A stretch of 16,118 bases of DNA from Bacillota bacterium (lineage in GTDB: Bacteria; Bacillota; Clostridia; Clostridiales; Clostridiaceae): positions 1-16,118 of the forward strand of contig JAEXZL010000072.1 of the NCBI GenBank assembly GCA_023451395.1, in the 5' to 3' direction. Position numbers and translations under genes: made by a program. Under the pieces are notes generated by a model that did not search any database, was not told where the DNA came from, and was given only the letters and a program-made list of their open reading frames with translations. Each line of letters starts with the position of its first letter. Position 1 is the stretch's first letter. Positions 1-6,588 of the stretch are shown piece after piece.

Positions 1-173
1 GGGTAATCTCTATAAAGACCTTCCGTTACCTCATTAACCTTTTTATCTGTAGTTTGAGCAGATAATATTGTTGATACTAAAAGCTGGAAGGGCGTCTTAT
101 GTACAAGCTCACATTTTGCATCAGGATATTCTTCTTTTAAAAGCTCTAATACTATTTTCGTTTTCTTTCTCAT
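1..173 (-). CDS. nth: Endonuclease III, N-terminal part (runs off the left edge)
   Basis: Only the first 57 codons lie in the window. They read MRKKTKIVLELLK..., followed by TPFQLLVSTILSAQTTDKKV, which is the hallmark N-terminal helix region of the HhH-GPD DNA glycosylase/AP lyase that removes oxidised pyrimidines in base excision repair. The catalytic Lys in the helix-hairpin-helix, the catalytic Asp and the C-terminal [4Fe-4S] cysteines lie beyond the edge and cannot be checked. The ATG at 173 has a GAGGAG ribosome binding site about 7 nt upstream. It begins 23 nt after the stop of the QueG-like gene, so it is probably the last visible gene of the cysK-cysE transcript. The family call is confident from the motif. 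A MutY-type paralogue is less likely. Confidence 0.9.
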   Translation of the reverse strand, partial: MRKKTKIVLELLKEEYPDAKCELVHKTPFQLLVSTILSAQTTDKKVNEVTEGLYRDY

Positions 174-196
174 ATATTAAACTCCTCGTAAATAGG

Positions 197-1294
197 TTAA
201 TCTTCCATAATTGTATCAGAAAATGATGCTATAGAGCAGGTACTTGTTGAGTTTTTCTTTTCTGGAGTCTTATTTATTTTTTTCATTATTCTAGATTCCT
301 TAAGCTTTATTATTCTCTCCTTATAATCCATAAGGTATTCTGAATTAGATTTAAATTTTGATATATCTCCATCATTCCACAGAGCTTCTCTAATCATGGC
401 ATTACGCTGCAGTACCGCCTTGCCTCTCCAGCCGCAGGAGGTTATTAGATATTTTTCTTTAAAGGTTTTTTTATCTAAAGTAAGGAGCTCTTTAGTATCA
501 TGGTTTTCCATGTGACTATGGGGTTTGAACTCCTCTAGGGGAGAAAGTCTTACAAGTTGATTATATCTACATTTTTTCTGACAGGAATCACAGCCAAAAA
601 GCCTCCCTTGAAGCATCGGAAGCCATTTATCCTCTAAATCCTTTTTTTGCGTTATATAAGATAAACATATATTAGCATTTTTTTTGGTGGCATTAATGGC
701 CTTACTAGGGCATTCATCAAAGCATAAGGTGCATTCATCACCACACTCAACATATCTTTTCATTTTTTCAAAGCTTCTATTAGGGCAGTCCTCTTGAAGG
801 TCTAAATCTGTAATGATCTCCCCTAAAAATACATAAGAACCATATTCCCTTGTTATAAGCATGTTGTTCTTTCCAATGAATCCTATTCCGCTTAAATAAG
901 CTATATATCTCTCAGGAAGAGCATTATTATCTGTAAAGGACACAGCCTTTCCTCCTAAGGAAGCTATGAAGAGGCAAATCTTTTCCAGATAGCTCTTCAC
1001 AACCCTATGATAATCATAGCCCCTGGTGTAAACAGAAAAACCATAATCTTCCCTAAGCTCCCCTTTATGAAGATAAGGGAAGGCTATAGAAATTATAGTC
1101 TTCCCTTCCTCCATATATATATAGGGATTCAGCCTTTTGTCAATATCTTTTTCTTCAAAAGGATTCTCAGTACCTTGAGCCTTCCTTTCTTCTAAGAGTG
1201 GTCTTAATTCCTCAAAGGGTCTGCATTTAACAAAGCCTACTTTTTCAAGCTTAAGCTCTTTACAGAATTCAATAATCCTTTGTTTATTATCCAT
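197..1294 (-). CDS. queG: QueG-like double [4Fe-4S] protein (epoxyqueuosine reductase family)
   Basis: This 365-residue protein is close in length to epoxyqueuosine reductases, the cobalamin-dependent Fe-S enzymes that make queuosine in tRNA from epoxyqueuosine. It has the N-terminal DUF1730-type region (GYDYHRVVK at about 92-100), the GFIGKNNMLI and YGSYVFLGEIITDL blocks (138-164), and an Asp at 122 where QueG has its catalytic Asp. A ferredoxin-like part follows, with Cys 184, 188, 191, 195, 210, 235, 238 and 242, which is the eight expected for two clusters. The C-terminal RGKAVLQRNAMI resembles the family. Two oddities stand out: the first pair is CxxxC rather than the usual CxxC, and the second cluster ends KCRYN where the family usually has CPxN. 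It could be a paralogue with another substrate. The ATG at 1294 has AAAGGAG upstream. It lies 22 nt behind cysE. Confidence 0.78.
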   Translation of the reverse strand: MDNKQRIIEFCKELKLEKVGFVKCRPFEELRPLLEERKAQGTENPFEEKDIDKRLNPYIYMEEGKTIISIAFPYLHKGELREDYGFSVYTRGYDYHRVVKSYLEKICLFIASLGGKAVSFTDNNALPERYIAYLSGIGFIGKNNMLITREYGSYVFLGEIITDLDLQEDCPNRSFEKMKRYVECGDECTLCFDECPSKAINATKKNANICLSYITQKKDLEDKWLPMLQGRLFGCDSCQKKCRYNQLVRLSPLEEFKPHSHMENHDTKELLTLDKKTFKEKYLITSCGWRGKAVLQRNAMIREALWNDGDISKFKSNSEYLMDYKERIIKLKESRIMKKINKTPEKKNSTSTCSIASFSDTIMED

Positions 1295-1316
1295 AAGCTG
1301 CTCCTTTAATCAAAGG

Positions 1317-1901
1317 TTAAATTACCATTTCATTATATATCGTTTTTGTTTTGCCTTTATAATCTTTTATATTTATTATTTGTGCTACAGGCTTTAATAT
1401 TATCCTAGCAGGAATGCCTACAGCAGTTGAATTTGTAGGAACATCCTTCAGAACCACTGAATTTGCACCAACCTTTACATTATCTCCTAAATAAATAGGT
1501 CCTAATACCTTTGCTCCTGCTCCTATTATAACATTATTTCCAACAGTAGGATGTCTTTTTCCCTTATGCTTTCCTGTTCCTCCTAAAGTTGCTCCATGAT
1601 ATATGGTTACATGATCACCAATTTCTGCCGTTTCTCCAATAACTACACCCATGCCATGGTCAATAAATAATCCTTTTCCGATTTTTGCTCCAGGATGTAT
1701 TTCAATGCCGGTAAAAAATCTAGCAAGCTGTGAAAGTCCTCTGGCAAGAATATAATGCTTTCTATTATAAAGAGCATGAGCAATTCTGTACCATATAAGA
1801 GCATGAACTGAAGGATATAGAAGGAAAACCTCTAAAGAACTTTTTGCTGCAGGATCCTGATTCAATATATTTTTTATATCATAACTTATATTCTTTAGCA
1901 T
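1317..1901 (-). CDS. cysE: Serine O-acetyltransferase
   Basis: Cytoplasmic enzyme that acetylates L-serine with acetyl-CoA to O-acetylserine, the substrate of the CysK encoded just upstream. It has 194 residues, the short Bacillota form that lacks much of the N-terminal helical extension of enterobacterial CysE. The left-handed beta-helix hexapeptide repeats run from about residue 66 to 180. The active-site segment is IDHGMGVVIGETA (80-92) with Asp81/His82, and GKRHPTVG carries His117. The hexapeptides end with the usual VPTNSTAVGIPARI segment. The start codon at 1901 has AAAGGGTGG close upstream and lies 14 nt after the cysK stop, so the pair is co-transcribed and can form the cysteine synthase complex. 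Control comes through the T-box in front of cysK. Confidence 0.97.
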   Translation of the reverse strand: MLKNISYDIKNILNQDPAAKSSLEVFLLYPSVHALIWYRIAHALYNRKHYILARGLSQLARFFTGIEIHPGAKIGKGLFIDHGMGVVIGETAEIGDHVTIYHGATLGGTGKHKGKRHPTVGNNVIIGAGAKVLGPIYLGDNVKVGANSVVLKDVPTNSTAVGIPARIILKPVAQIINIKDYKGKTKTIYNEMVI

Positions 1902-1915
1902 TTAAACCACCCTTT

Positions 1916-2821
1916 TTAGAATAAATCCATGGACATATACTTCTCTCCACCATCTGGTGCTATAACTACAACCTTTTTGCCTTCACCTAATTTTCTAGCT
2001 ACCTGAAGAGCTGCATATACAGCTGCTCCTGAAGAAGTTCCAAGAAGAACCCCCTCCTTAGAGGCCAAAGCTCTTGCCGTTGCTACTGCATCCTCATCAC
2101 TAACCTGAATAACCTCATCTACCACAGAAGAATTATAATTTTCTGGAATAAAACCTGCTCCTATACCTTGAATTTTATGTGGTCCAGGCTGTCCTCCAGA
2201 TATTACTGGTGACTTTTCTGGTTCTACTGCAACGACTTTTACTCCAGCTGATACTTCTTTAATATTTTTACCTACACCAGTAATAGTACCACCAGTACCA
2301 ACTCCAGCAACAAATGCATCTAACTCTGGAACATCCTTTAGAATTTCTTTAGCAGTTGTAGCATAATGTTTTTCAGGATTTGCAATATTATTAAACTGCT
2401 GTGGCATAAAGTAGCCTTTTTCATCTACTAACTCCTGAGCCTTGCTAATAGCACCCTTCATACCCTTGGCACCTTCAGTTAATATGAGTTCAGCTCCATA
2501 AGCTCTTATCATATCTCTTCTTTCCTTACTCATAGTTTCAGGCATTACTATAATTACCTTGTACCCTTTTAAGCTTCCTATCATTGATAGAGCTATACCA
2601 GTATTACCACTTGTAGGCTCAACTATGGTGTCACCCTTCTTTAATAATCCCAGCTCCTCAGCCCTTTCGAGCATACCTAAAGCTGCTCTATCCTTTACAC
2701 TCCCAGCGGGATTGTATTTTTCTAATTTTACATAAACATCTCCACTGCCCTTTTCTACTAAGCTGTTCAGCTTAAGTATAGGGGTATTACCTACCATTTG
2801 AATTACATTATTAAATATCAT
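1916..2821 (-). CDS. cysK: Cysteine synthase A (O-acetylserine sulfhydrylase)
   Basis: PLP enzyme that converts O-acetylserine and sulfide to L-cysteine. It has 301 residues, the usual length. The PLP lysine is Lys43 in NPAGSVKDR. The substrate loop TSGNTG is at 70-75, the phosphate-binding glycine loop is GVGTGGTITGVG, and the C-terminal PDGGEKYMSM block matches the family. The ATG at 2821 has GGAGG 6 nt upstream. It is the first gene after the cysteine T-box, so its transcription is expected to rise when tRNA-Cys is uncharged. Homologues sometimes act as cystathionine beta-synthase-like enzymes, but the adjacent cysE and the Cys-specific leader support biosynthesis. Confidence 0.97.
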   Translation of the reverse strand: MIFNNVIQMVGNTPILKLNSLVEKGSGDVYVKLEKYNPAGSVKDRAALGMLERAEELGLLKKGDTIVEPTSGNTGIALSMIGSLKGYKVIIVMPETMSKERRDMIRAYGAELILTEGAKGMKGAISKAQELVDEKGYFMPQQFNNIANPEKHYATTAKEILKDVPELDAFVAGVGTGGTITGVGKNIKEVSAGVKVVAVEPEKSPVISGGQPGPHKIQGIGAGFIPENYNSSVVDEVIQVSDEDAVATARALASKEGVLLGTSSGAAVYAALQVARKLGEGKKVVVIAPDGGEKYMSMDLF

Positions 2822-2867
2822 TTTAAACCTCCATTATTTATTAATTATTTGGGTATGTATGGGAAAT

Positions 2868-2895
2868 AAAAAAACCCCGTCTCTTCCAAGAGACG
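2868..2895 (-). terminator. Intrinsic terminator of the cysK T-box
   Basis: On the minus strand CGTCTCTT and AAGAGACG form an 8-bp stem with a 2-nt GG gap (a few closing pairs must open), followed by GGG and seven T. Its 5' arm is shared with the antiterminator, which makes it the OFF state of the switch. Confidence 0.93.
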
Positions 2896-3157
2896 AAGCT
2901 GTACACTCCGTGGTTCCACTCTAATTCAGATACAAATGTATCTCTTCTTTCGAGGATATCAATAAATATCCTGTCACTTTAACGGGTGAATCCGGGCTAT
3001 CCTACTAAAATTCAGATGCCTGCTCCAAAGTGCACTTCGAAATAATATCAAGCAGAAGCCTCTCAGCATTAGCTTCTTCTCTGTGGCAATCCATTATACT
3101 ACTTTACTTTTTCACAGCATTTATATCCGAGTATTTCGATAAGAATTATCGATTATT
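2868..3157 (-). promoter_or_regulatory. T-box riboswitch leader, cysteine-specific
   Basis: Read on the minus strand, the leader has the canonical T-box parts in order. The distal Stem I hairpin is AGAAGC/GCTTCT with loop TAATGCTGAGAG, the counterpart of the known GGUGCUGAGA apical loop. The specifier loop reads GAAGTGCACTTTGGAGC, with TGC (Cys) at 3034-3032 followed by a purine. The lower stem pairs ATGC...AAAGT with ACTTT...GGCAT. A Stem II A/B-like CCCGGATTCACCCGTTA follows, then a hairpin AGGATAT/ATATCCT. The T-box sequence AGAGTGGAACCACG is at about 2922-2909. The antiterminator would pair AGAG with CTCT and ACG with CGT around the TGGAACC bulge that binds the tRNA NCCA end. The same CGTCTCT strand is used by the terminator, so the two folds exclude each other. 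The transcription start is inferred from the promoter. Confidence 0.95.
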
Positions 3158-3163
3158 AATTCT

Positions 3164-3191
3164 ATTATATGCTTTAACTGAAAATTGTCAA
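3164..3191 (-). promoter_or_regulatory. Sigma-A type promoter of the cysK unit
   Basis: TTGACA (minus strand, 3191-3186) and TATAAT (3169-3164) are both perfect consensus hexamers separated by 16 bp. Transcription would start near 3157. A 17-bp palindrome, TCGATAA-gaa-TTATCGA (3136-3152), lies immediately downstream of that start. It could be an extra leader hairpin or an operator. Confidence 0.88.
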
Positions 3192-3215
3192 CAACTTCTT
3201 TCTCATATTAAAGCA

Positions 3216-3239
3216 AAAAAGTCTCAAAAGAGACTTTTT
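3216..3239 (-). terminator. Terminator after the MgtE_N/CBS gene
   Basis: AAAAAGTCTC-TTTT-GAGACTTTTT forms a 10-bp stem with a 4-nt loop, starting 11 nt after the stop codon at 3251 and running into T. It insulates the CBS gene from the cysK promoter that begins 25 bp further on. Confidence 0.85.
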
Positions 3240-3250
3240 AATAATTAATT

Positions 3251-4483
3251 TTAGTTCATAACTTCATCCATCAAGTCATGAATAACTACTATTCCTACTA
3301 TTTTTTCCTGGGAATCCACCACAGGCATAGAAACTAAATCATATTTTATAAAATCTTCTACAACATCCTTTAGCTTATCCTCTACATATAGTCTTTCAAT
3401 TCGATCCTCCATAATCTCCTTAAGCTTAGTTTCTCCACTGTTCATTATAAGACTCTTAAGAGATATTACTCCCTTAAGATGCTCACCCTCATCAGTTATA
3501 TAAATATAATACATAACCTCGTCCTCTGGCTCCAACTCCCTTAGGAGGTCTATGGTTTCTTGAACAGTTATATCTATATTAAAGGATATAAAGTCCTTAT
3601 TCATTATACTTCCTACGGTTTCATCCTTATATGCCATAAGCTCACGAATCTCTTTAGCATCAGTATTCTCTAAATTCATCAAAATCTTTTCTGCTGTTTC
3701 TTCATCTAAATCCTCTAAAATATCTGCAATTTCATCATTAGGCATATTATCAAAAACCTCTAGGGTTTTCATTTCACTCATCTCTTTAATAATGCTCTCT
3801 TGAACCTTAGGATCAATTTCTTCCAAGGTATCCGCTGCAAGATTTTCATCTAAGCTCTCGAAGATCTTTTTTCTGGAGATTGAATCTAAATCTTCTAATA
3901 TATCTGCAATATCTGCTGGGTGAAGTTTTGCAAGCTTCTGATATGGTATTGCAAGCTTTAAATTATCATTAACCATCTCCAAGGACTCAACATCATCCCA
4001 TAGGATAGCGCTATCTTTATATTCTATGTTAAGCATCTTTAAAAACCATTTAGGAATTCCTTCCATTCCAAGTTTTCTAAATTTAGATAAATAACCAGAT
4101 TCTACGGCCATCACCTTATACTCACCAGTTATTTCACCAATTCTTAAGTCATTAACTCTAACAACCTTTTTGCCATTAATATCAACAATTTTTTTATCTA
4201 ATAGATTTTTTGATAAAAGGTAGGAATATCTTTGAGCAATAATTTCCCTTGCTCCTCTTACCATGATTCTAATTTTTCCATTCTCTTGAAGATAAAAATC
4301 TATGGATTTAAATTCATAATCGAAATAATTTCCATCCTTTTTTAGTCTATAACCTATAAATTTAGGATAGCCTTCCTCTGTAGAAACATAGATGTCCCTA
4401 AGTACCCCTATGCTTTCCTGAAATTCATCATAAACCTTCCTTCCAACAATGCTGCTGTACAAAAAAAGTGATAGTCTCTTCAT
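3251..4483 (-). CDS. Soluble PRC-barrel / MgtE_N / CBS-pair protein
   Basis: The 410-residue protein has two PRC-barrel-like stretches (about 10-80 and 94-170), an MgtE N-terminal-type helical superhelix (185-290, with the repeated ADIADILEDLD at 190-200 and EIADILEDLD at 251-260), and a CBS pair (290-348 and 352-410). This is the cytosolic Mg2+-sensing half of an MgtE magnesium channel. It ends right after the second CBS domain, and a terminator follows with no hydrophobic reading frame in between, so the transmembrane pore is absent by design rather than by frameshift. Its role is probably sensing or regulating divalent cation transport in trans. No transporter gene is adjacent. The ATG at 4483 was chosen because AAAAGGAGG lies 8 nt upstream. 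An 18-codon-longer reading frame from 4537 would run through that site and has none of its own. Confidence 0.85.
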   Translation of the reverse strand: MKRLSLFLYSSIVGRKVYDEFQESIGVLRDIYVSTEEGYPKFIGYRLKKDGNYFDYEFKSIDFYLQENGKIRIMVRGAREIIAQRYSYLLSKNLLDKKIVDINGKKVVRVNDLRIGEITGEYKVMAVESGYLSKFRKLGMEGIPKWFLKMLNIEYKDSAILWDDVESLEMVNDNLKLAIPYQKLAKLHPADIADILEDLDSISRKKIFESLDENLAADTLEEIDPKVQESIIKEMSEMKTLEVFDNMPNDEIADILEDLDEETAEKILMNLENTDAKEIRELMAYKDETVGSIMNKDFISFNIDITVQETIDLLRELEPEDEVMYYIYITDEGEHLKGVISLKSLIMNSGETKLKEIMEDRIERLYVEDKLKDVVEDFIKYDLVSMPVVDSQEKIVGIVVIHDLMDEVMN

Positions 4484-4890
4484 AATGCATCCTCCTTTTA
4501 ACCATAGGAAAGAAAGAGTCACATTAAGAGCCATCACCTAAAGCTTATAATGAATTTATTATATAAAGCCTCGGGAAATAATAGAGCCCTGGTACTCCTC
4601 TAGTTTCCTATAGTTATTATTTAATTTTTTCTTAATACTATGAGGGCCAGCCTCCATTCAAAATCCACCACCTTGGCATCTTTAATTTTAAAATTGAGAA
4701 ATTAAAATTTAAAATTTTTCATTTTATATTGTGCTTCATTTTACATTATAAATTATATTCATCTTAAGCTGATAATGCAACTATTTTTATGGTATTTGCT
4801 TATATTAGAAAAATATGTGTGTATTTTTTATTATAGCTCAGTTTTTCTTTAAATTACTGTGAATATCTTTAACTAGCTACATATAATGTA
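4484..4890. other. Intergenic spacer, about 400 bp
   Basis: No credible gene on either strand. The part next to the CBS gene (4484-4637) is probably its 5' leader, with short self-complementary runs that I could not match to a known riboswitch. A G+C-rich island at 4642-4680 is listed separately. Next to it, 4681-4720 is almost pure A/T with overlapping palindromes such as AATTTTAAAATT. The remainder up to 4890 is A/T-rich downstream sequence of the lipid kinase gene without an obvious terminator hairpin. Confidence 0.6.
4642..4680. repeat. G+C-rich island in an A/T-rich spacer, possible dispersed element
   Basis: Thirty-nine bases with just over half G+C sit inside a spacer that is otherwise overwhelmingly A/T. 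On the minus strand a 13-codon frame MPRWWILNGGWPS occupies 4679-4638, but no ribosome binding site precedes it, so I do not call it a gene. GCCA and TGGC lie near its ends. Composition and the A/T palindromic flank suggest a small mobile or repeated intergenic element. Only one copy is seen in this window, so its repeat status is a guess. Confidence 0.25.
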
Positions 4891-5784
4891 TTATAGCTCT
4901 AGGTTATCTGGAACTCCAAGAAGCCTTATTGCCTTGGGTATACACTCTATTTCTAAAGGAAAGTCAGGCCCCTTTTCTCCGTCTATATCCGTTAATATAT
5001 CTTCCTGGCAGTCCACCTTAAGCCTTTTGGTTTTAAAATGAATCACACCGTTATCCTCTAGATGCTCTCCCTTTAGAATTCTAATAAACAATGGAATAAG
5101 TTCTTTTATAGGTACTGCTTTAAAAATAATAACATCTAAAAGTCCATCGGTAACTTGGGACTTGGGAGCCAGTTTGAAATTTCCTGCTGTCATACCATTA
5201 AAAATTAAAAGAAGATACATATAGTCATCAAAGTGAAGCTCCTCACTGCTTATATTAACATGAAGCTTTCTAAAACTTGGAAGCTGCTCAAGCCCTTTTA
5301 AATAGTAAGCAAGCTTTCCAATGGTGTTTTTTAAATTATCATCAGTCTTTTGAGAAACATCAGTAAAAAGACCAGTACTGGCGACATTTACAAAATATTT
5401 TTCATTTACCCTCCCTATGTCAACTGGTAAAGGCTCTGAACTGAGTATAGCCTCACAAGCCTCATAAATATCATCAGACATTCCTATAAGCTTTGCAAAA
5501 TCGTTAGCAGTGCCTACAGGGAGTACTCCTAAGGGGAGCTGAATATTTTTAGACATTACTATATTCACAACAGAATCTACAGTACCATCTCCGCCAGCAA
5601 TAAGAATATAGCAGTAACCCTCGTTGATATCATTGAAAGCCTCATTAATATCGCTGTCGCTATCAATTCTATAGGGTACTATGGAGTATCCTTTGCCTTG
5701 ATGGAGCTTAACTATCTTATCAAGTTCACCTACTATTATATTTTCTCCTGAAAAGGGGTTATATATAAACTTAACCTTCTTCAT
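4891..5784 (-). CDS. Diacylglycerol kinase family lipid kinase (DagK/YegS type)
   Basis: The 297-residue protein has the DAGK catalytic fold: N-terminal VKFIYNPFSGE (about 4-14), nucleotide-binding GGDGT at 64-68, LPLGVLPVGTANDFA at 83-97, then DIGRVNEKYFVNVASTG (122-138) and YLKGL. Family members phosphorylate diacylglycerol or related lipids with ATP at the inner membrane face. The exact lipid cannot be told from sequence (DgkB-type diacylglycerol, YegS-type phosphatidylglycerol, or undecaprenol-like). The ATG at 5784 has AAGGAGG 7 nt upstream. It is divergent from pssA, a phospholipid synthesis gene, which suits a role in recycling diacylglycerol into phosphatidate for the CDP-diacylglycerol pool. 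Confidence 0.9.
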   Translation of the reverse strand: MKKVKFIYNPFSGENIIVGELDKIVKLHQGKGYSIVPYRIDSDSDINEAFNDINEGYCYILIAGGDGTVDSVVNIVMSKNIQLPLGVLPVGTANDFAKLIGMSDDIYEACEAILSSEPLPVDIGRVNEKYFVNVASTGLFTDVSQKTDDNLKNTIGKLAYYLKGLEQLPSFRKLHVNISSEELHFDDYMYLLLIFNGMTAGNFKLAPKSQVTDGLLDVIIFKAVPIKELIPLFIRILKGEHLEDNGVIHFKTKRLKVDCQEDILTDIDGEKGPDFPLEIECIPKAIRLLGVPDNLEL

Positions 5785-5813
5785 CAGCTGACCTCCTTTT
5801 TAAAGATAAACAA

Positions 5814-5842
5814 ATTATATCATTATTTTATTAAAAACAACT
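5814..5842 (-). promoter_or_regulatory. Probable promoter of the lipid kinase gene
   Basis: A perfect TATAAT on the minus strand (5819-5814) lies 30 nt before the start codon. The -35 is weak: AGTTGT at 17-bp spacing or TTGTTT at 15 bp. Confidence 0.5.
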
Positions 5843-5949
5843 AAGGTAAATGTCCTCCTTAATAATTTGAATTTGTTAAATTTTCTTAAAAAGTTTTAAA
5901 AAAGTTAATTATGTTGTATACTCAATATAGTATGTTACGTATTAACCGG

Positions 5950-6001
5950 CATAGCTGTACTTTTGAATTCAGCAATTATATTTTATTAATATACAGCTAT
6001 G
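5950..6001. promoter_or_regulatory. 10-bp inverted repeat in front of pssA
   Basis: CATAGCTGTA (5950-5959) and TACAGCTATG (5992-6001) are perfect inverted copies separated by 32 nt. The right arm ends 30 nt before the pssA start. It could fold as a leader hairpin in the pssA mRNA or act as a two-site operator. No T tract follows, so it is not a terminator. Upstream, ATACT-CAATAT-AGTAT (around 5919-5935) is a second small palindrome near the likely promoter. Confidence 0.55.
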
Positions 6002-6030
6002 GTAATAATATCTGGGAGTGATAATTTTTC

Positions 6031-6552
6031 ATGTGGAAGAGCGCTATTCCAAATGCTTTTACTTTTATAAATCTATCCTTCGGTGTCTTATCAATACTTG
6101 GAATTTTAAATAATGATTATAAACTATCCGCTTTTTTAATTCTTATAGCAGCCTTAGTTGATAGATATGATGGAAGAATAGCTAGATTTTTTGATGCATC
6201 AAGCTCTCTAGGAAAAGAGCTAGATTCCCTAGCGGATCTTGTTTCTTTTGGTGTTGCACCATCCCTGCTCCTCTTTACCCTTTACGATTTTAGTACCTTA
6301 GGCCCTAGAGGATATATAGGCTATTTGCTACTCTTATTATTCCCTATATGCGGAGCTTATAGATTGGCTAGGTACAATGCAACGGATTTTGATGGTGTTT
6401 TTACAGGGATACCAATAACCGTTGCCGGAAGCTTTATTGCTTTATTTACATTAATTAGCCTAAGCAAACCAATTGTACGAGGTCTTCCTATAGCTTTTAT
6501 AATTATGCTCTCATACCTTATGGTTTGCAACTACAAATTCAAAAAAGTATAA
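6031..6552 (+). CDS. pssA: CDP-diacylglycerol--serine O-phosphatidyltransferase
   Basis: Membrane enzyme that joins CDP-diacylglycerol and L-serine to give phosphatidylserine, the precursor of phosphatidylethanolamine. It has 173 residues, as usual for the small Bacillota type. The CDP-alcohol phosphotransferase signature D-x2-DG-x2-AR-x8-G-x3-D-x3-D is complete: Asp44, Asp47, Gly48, Ala51, Arg52, Gly61, Asp65, Asp69. N-terminal IPNAFTFINLSFGVLSI and about five to six hydrophobic segments fit PssA better than PgsA. The ATG at 6031 is the only possible start, because an in-frame stop lies at 6022. Its nearest Shine-Dalgarno-like GGGAG (6014-6018) is 12 nt away, longer than usual. No psd gene is in the window. 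Confidence 0.9.
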   Translation: MWKSAIPNAFTFINLSFGVLSILGILNNDYKLSAFLILIAALVDRYDGRIARFFDASSSLGKELDSLADLVSFGVAPSLLLFTLYDFSTLGPRGYIGYLLLLLFPICGAYRLARYNATDFDGVFTGIPITVAGSFIALFTLISLSKPIVRGLPIAFIIMLSYLMVCNYKFKKV

Positions 6553-6557
6553 AACTT

Positions 6558-6588
6558 AGAAAAGAAGCCTTATCATGGCTTCTTTTCT
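6558..6588. terminator. Shared terminator hairpin between convergent genes
   Basis: AGAAAAGAAGCC (6558-6569) and GGCTTCTTTTCT (6577-6588) form a perfect 12-bp stem with a 7-nt loop. It serves pssA from the left and the 115-codon gene from the right. T runs follow better on the minus side. The stop codon of the minus-strand gene (6573-6575) is in the loop, so its last codons form one arm. Confidence 0.8.

Noticed and set aside
3024..3090. ATGCTGAGAG on the T-box leader as the cysteine specifier (TGC).
   Set aside because: This TGC lies in the apical loop that corresponds to the conserved GGUGCUGAGA of T-boxes. The codon in the lower specifier loop at 3034-3032 is the proper one; both happen to read Cys.
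3030..3248. 72-codon plus-strand open frame.
   Set aside because: It lies across the minus-strand T-box leader, promoter and terminator and has no ribosome binding site.
4484..4560. AGGTGATGGCTC on the minus strand before the MgtE_N gene resembles the opening of the M-box Mg2+ riboswitch.
   Set aside because: The similarity is about a dozen bases and lies only some 60 bases from the start codon, where the rest of the aptamer cannot fit. The bases upstream do not show other M-box segments.
5840..5860. AAGGAGG on the minus strand in the spacer before the lipid kinase gene, suggesting a leader peptide.
   Set aside because: No start codon follows at usable distance with more than a few codons before a stop.
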